From: Deltaproteobacteria bacterium
GTDB lineage: Bacteria; Desulfobacterota; Deferrimicrobia; Deferrimicrobiales; Deferrimicrobiaceae
DNA length: 14,389 bases
NCBI GenBank assembly: GCA_025357175.1
Contig: JANXPS010000005.1
Span: forward strand, 1-14,389
Reading direction: 5' to 3'
The position numbers were made by a program, and so were the translations under genes. Below the pieces are notes generated by a model. The model saw nothing but the letters and a program-made list of their open reading frames with translations, was not told where the DNA came from and searched no databases. Below are positions 14,271 through 14,389 of the stretch, piece by piece; position 1 is the first letter of the stretch, and the number at the start of each line of letters is the position of its first letter.

Positions 14271-14389
14271 CGCCCGCCCGCATCGACGCGGGGTTCTGGC
14301 GCGGGCGCCGCGTCTTCCTGACCGGGCACACCGGCTTCAAGGGGTCCTGGCTCTGCATCCGGCTCCACATGCTGGGTGCCAAAGTCACC
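14255..14389 (+). CDS. rfbG: CDP-glucose 4,6-dehydratase, N-terminal part only
   Basis: This is the first 45 codons of a gene cut by the right edge. After a short N-terminus (TTG start, then EAVVTPARIDAG) it reads FWRGRRVFLTGHTGFKGSWL, then 'CIRLHMLGAKVT'. That is the typical RfbG opening, with the Rossmann motif G-H-T-G-F-K-G that binds NAD. The enzyme converts CDP-glucose to CDP-4-keto-6-deoxyglucose. It overlaps rfbF by 16 bases in another frame. The start is TTG 14255 (GGGAG ahead) or GTG 14264. The identity is firm thanks to the motif and the rfbF partner; the start is less sure. Confidence 0.9.
   Translation, partial: MEAVVTPARIDAGFWRGRRVFLTGHTGFKGSWLCIRLHMLGAKVT

Noticed and set aside
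1..14389. Link to extracellular electron transfer (multiheme cytochromes)
   Set aside because: The exported repeat proteins might suggest it, but no CxxCH heme motif is found in any credible gene here.

Overview
The DNA is GC-rich (by eye well over 60%) and densely packed with genes. Signal peptides, lipoprotein signals, periplasmic thioredoxins and nucleotide-sugar/O-antigen genes point to a Gram-negative bacterium. The style (CRTAC/VCBS proteins, paired TlpA proteins, many exported repeat proteins) would suit a Geobacter-like or other deltaproteobacterial (Desulfobacterota) lineage, but no marker gene here proves that. There are no rRNA, tRNA, IS or CRISPR features.

Left part (1-6882), all on the minus strand and read right to left. 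A divergent regulatory region at about 6883-7121 precedes a 20-codon ORF with a textbook ribosome site (6820-6882) and a secreted CRTAC/ASPIC-UnbV beta-propeller protein (5252-6766), closed by a rho-independent terminator (5173-5212). Next comes a run of six exported or membrane genes: HEAT-repeat lipoprotein, ArsP/DUF318-type permease, two related lipoproteins built of carboxypeptidase-regulatory-like beta-sandwich modules, a secreted PQQ-type beta-propeller protein, and the start of a secreted parallel beta-helix protein that runs off the left edge. Their spacing suggests one operon for an envelope or surface structure with an associated membrane permease; its function is unknown.

Right part (7122-14389), all on the plus strand. 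Two periplasmic TlpA-type thiol-disulfide proteins (CASC and CGPC active sites) are followed by a tightly overlapping glycan cluster: a YfhO-like GT-C membrane protein, a CsbB/GtrB-like GT2 with two C-terminal membrane helices, a second soluble DPM1-like GT2, a small DUF2304 membrane protein, an extended SDR epimerase/dehydratase, glucose-1-phosphate cytidylyltransferase (rfbF) and the beginning of CDP-glucose 4,6-dehydratase (rfbG). These genes would make CDP-4-keto-6-deoxyglucose, the precursor of 3,6-dideoxyhexoses and related sugars, and would make and use polyprenyl-phosphate sugars for cell-surface glycan decoration.

Most worth a second look: the 20-aa ORF in front of the CRTAC gene, the six-gene exported operon with its terminator-adjacent start, and the YfhO-GT2-GT2-DUF2304 set, in which DUF2304 sits where a GtrA-type flippase might be expected.
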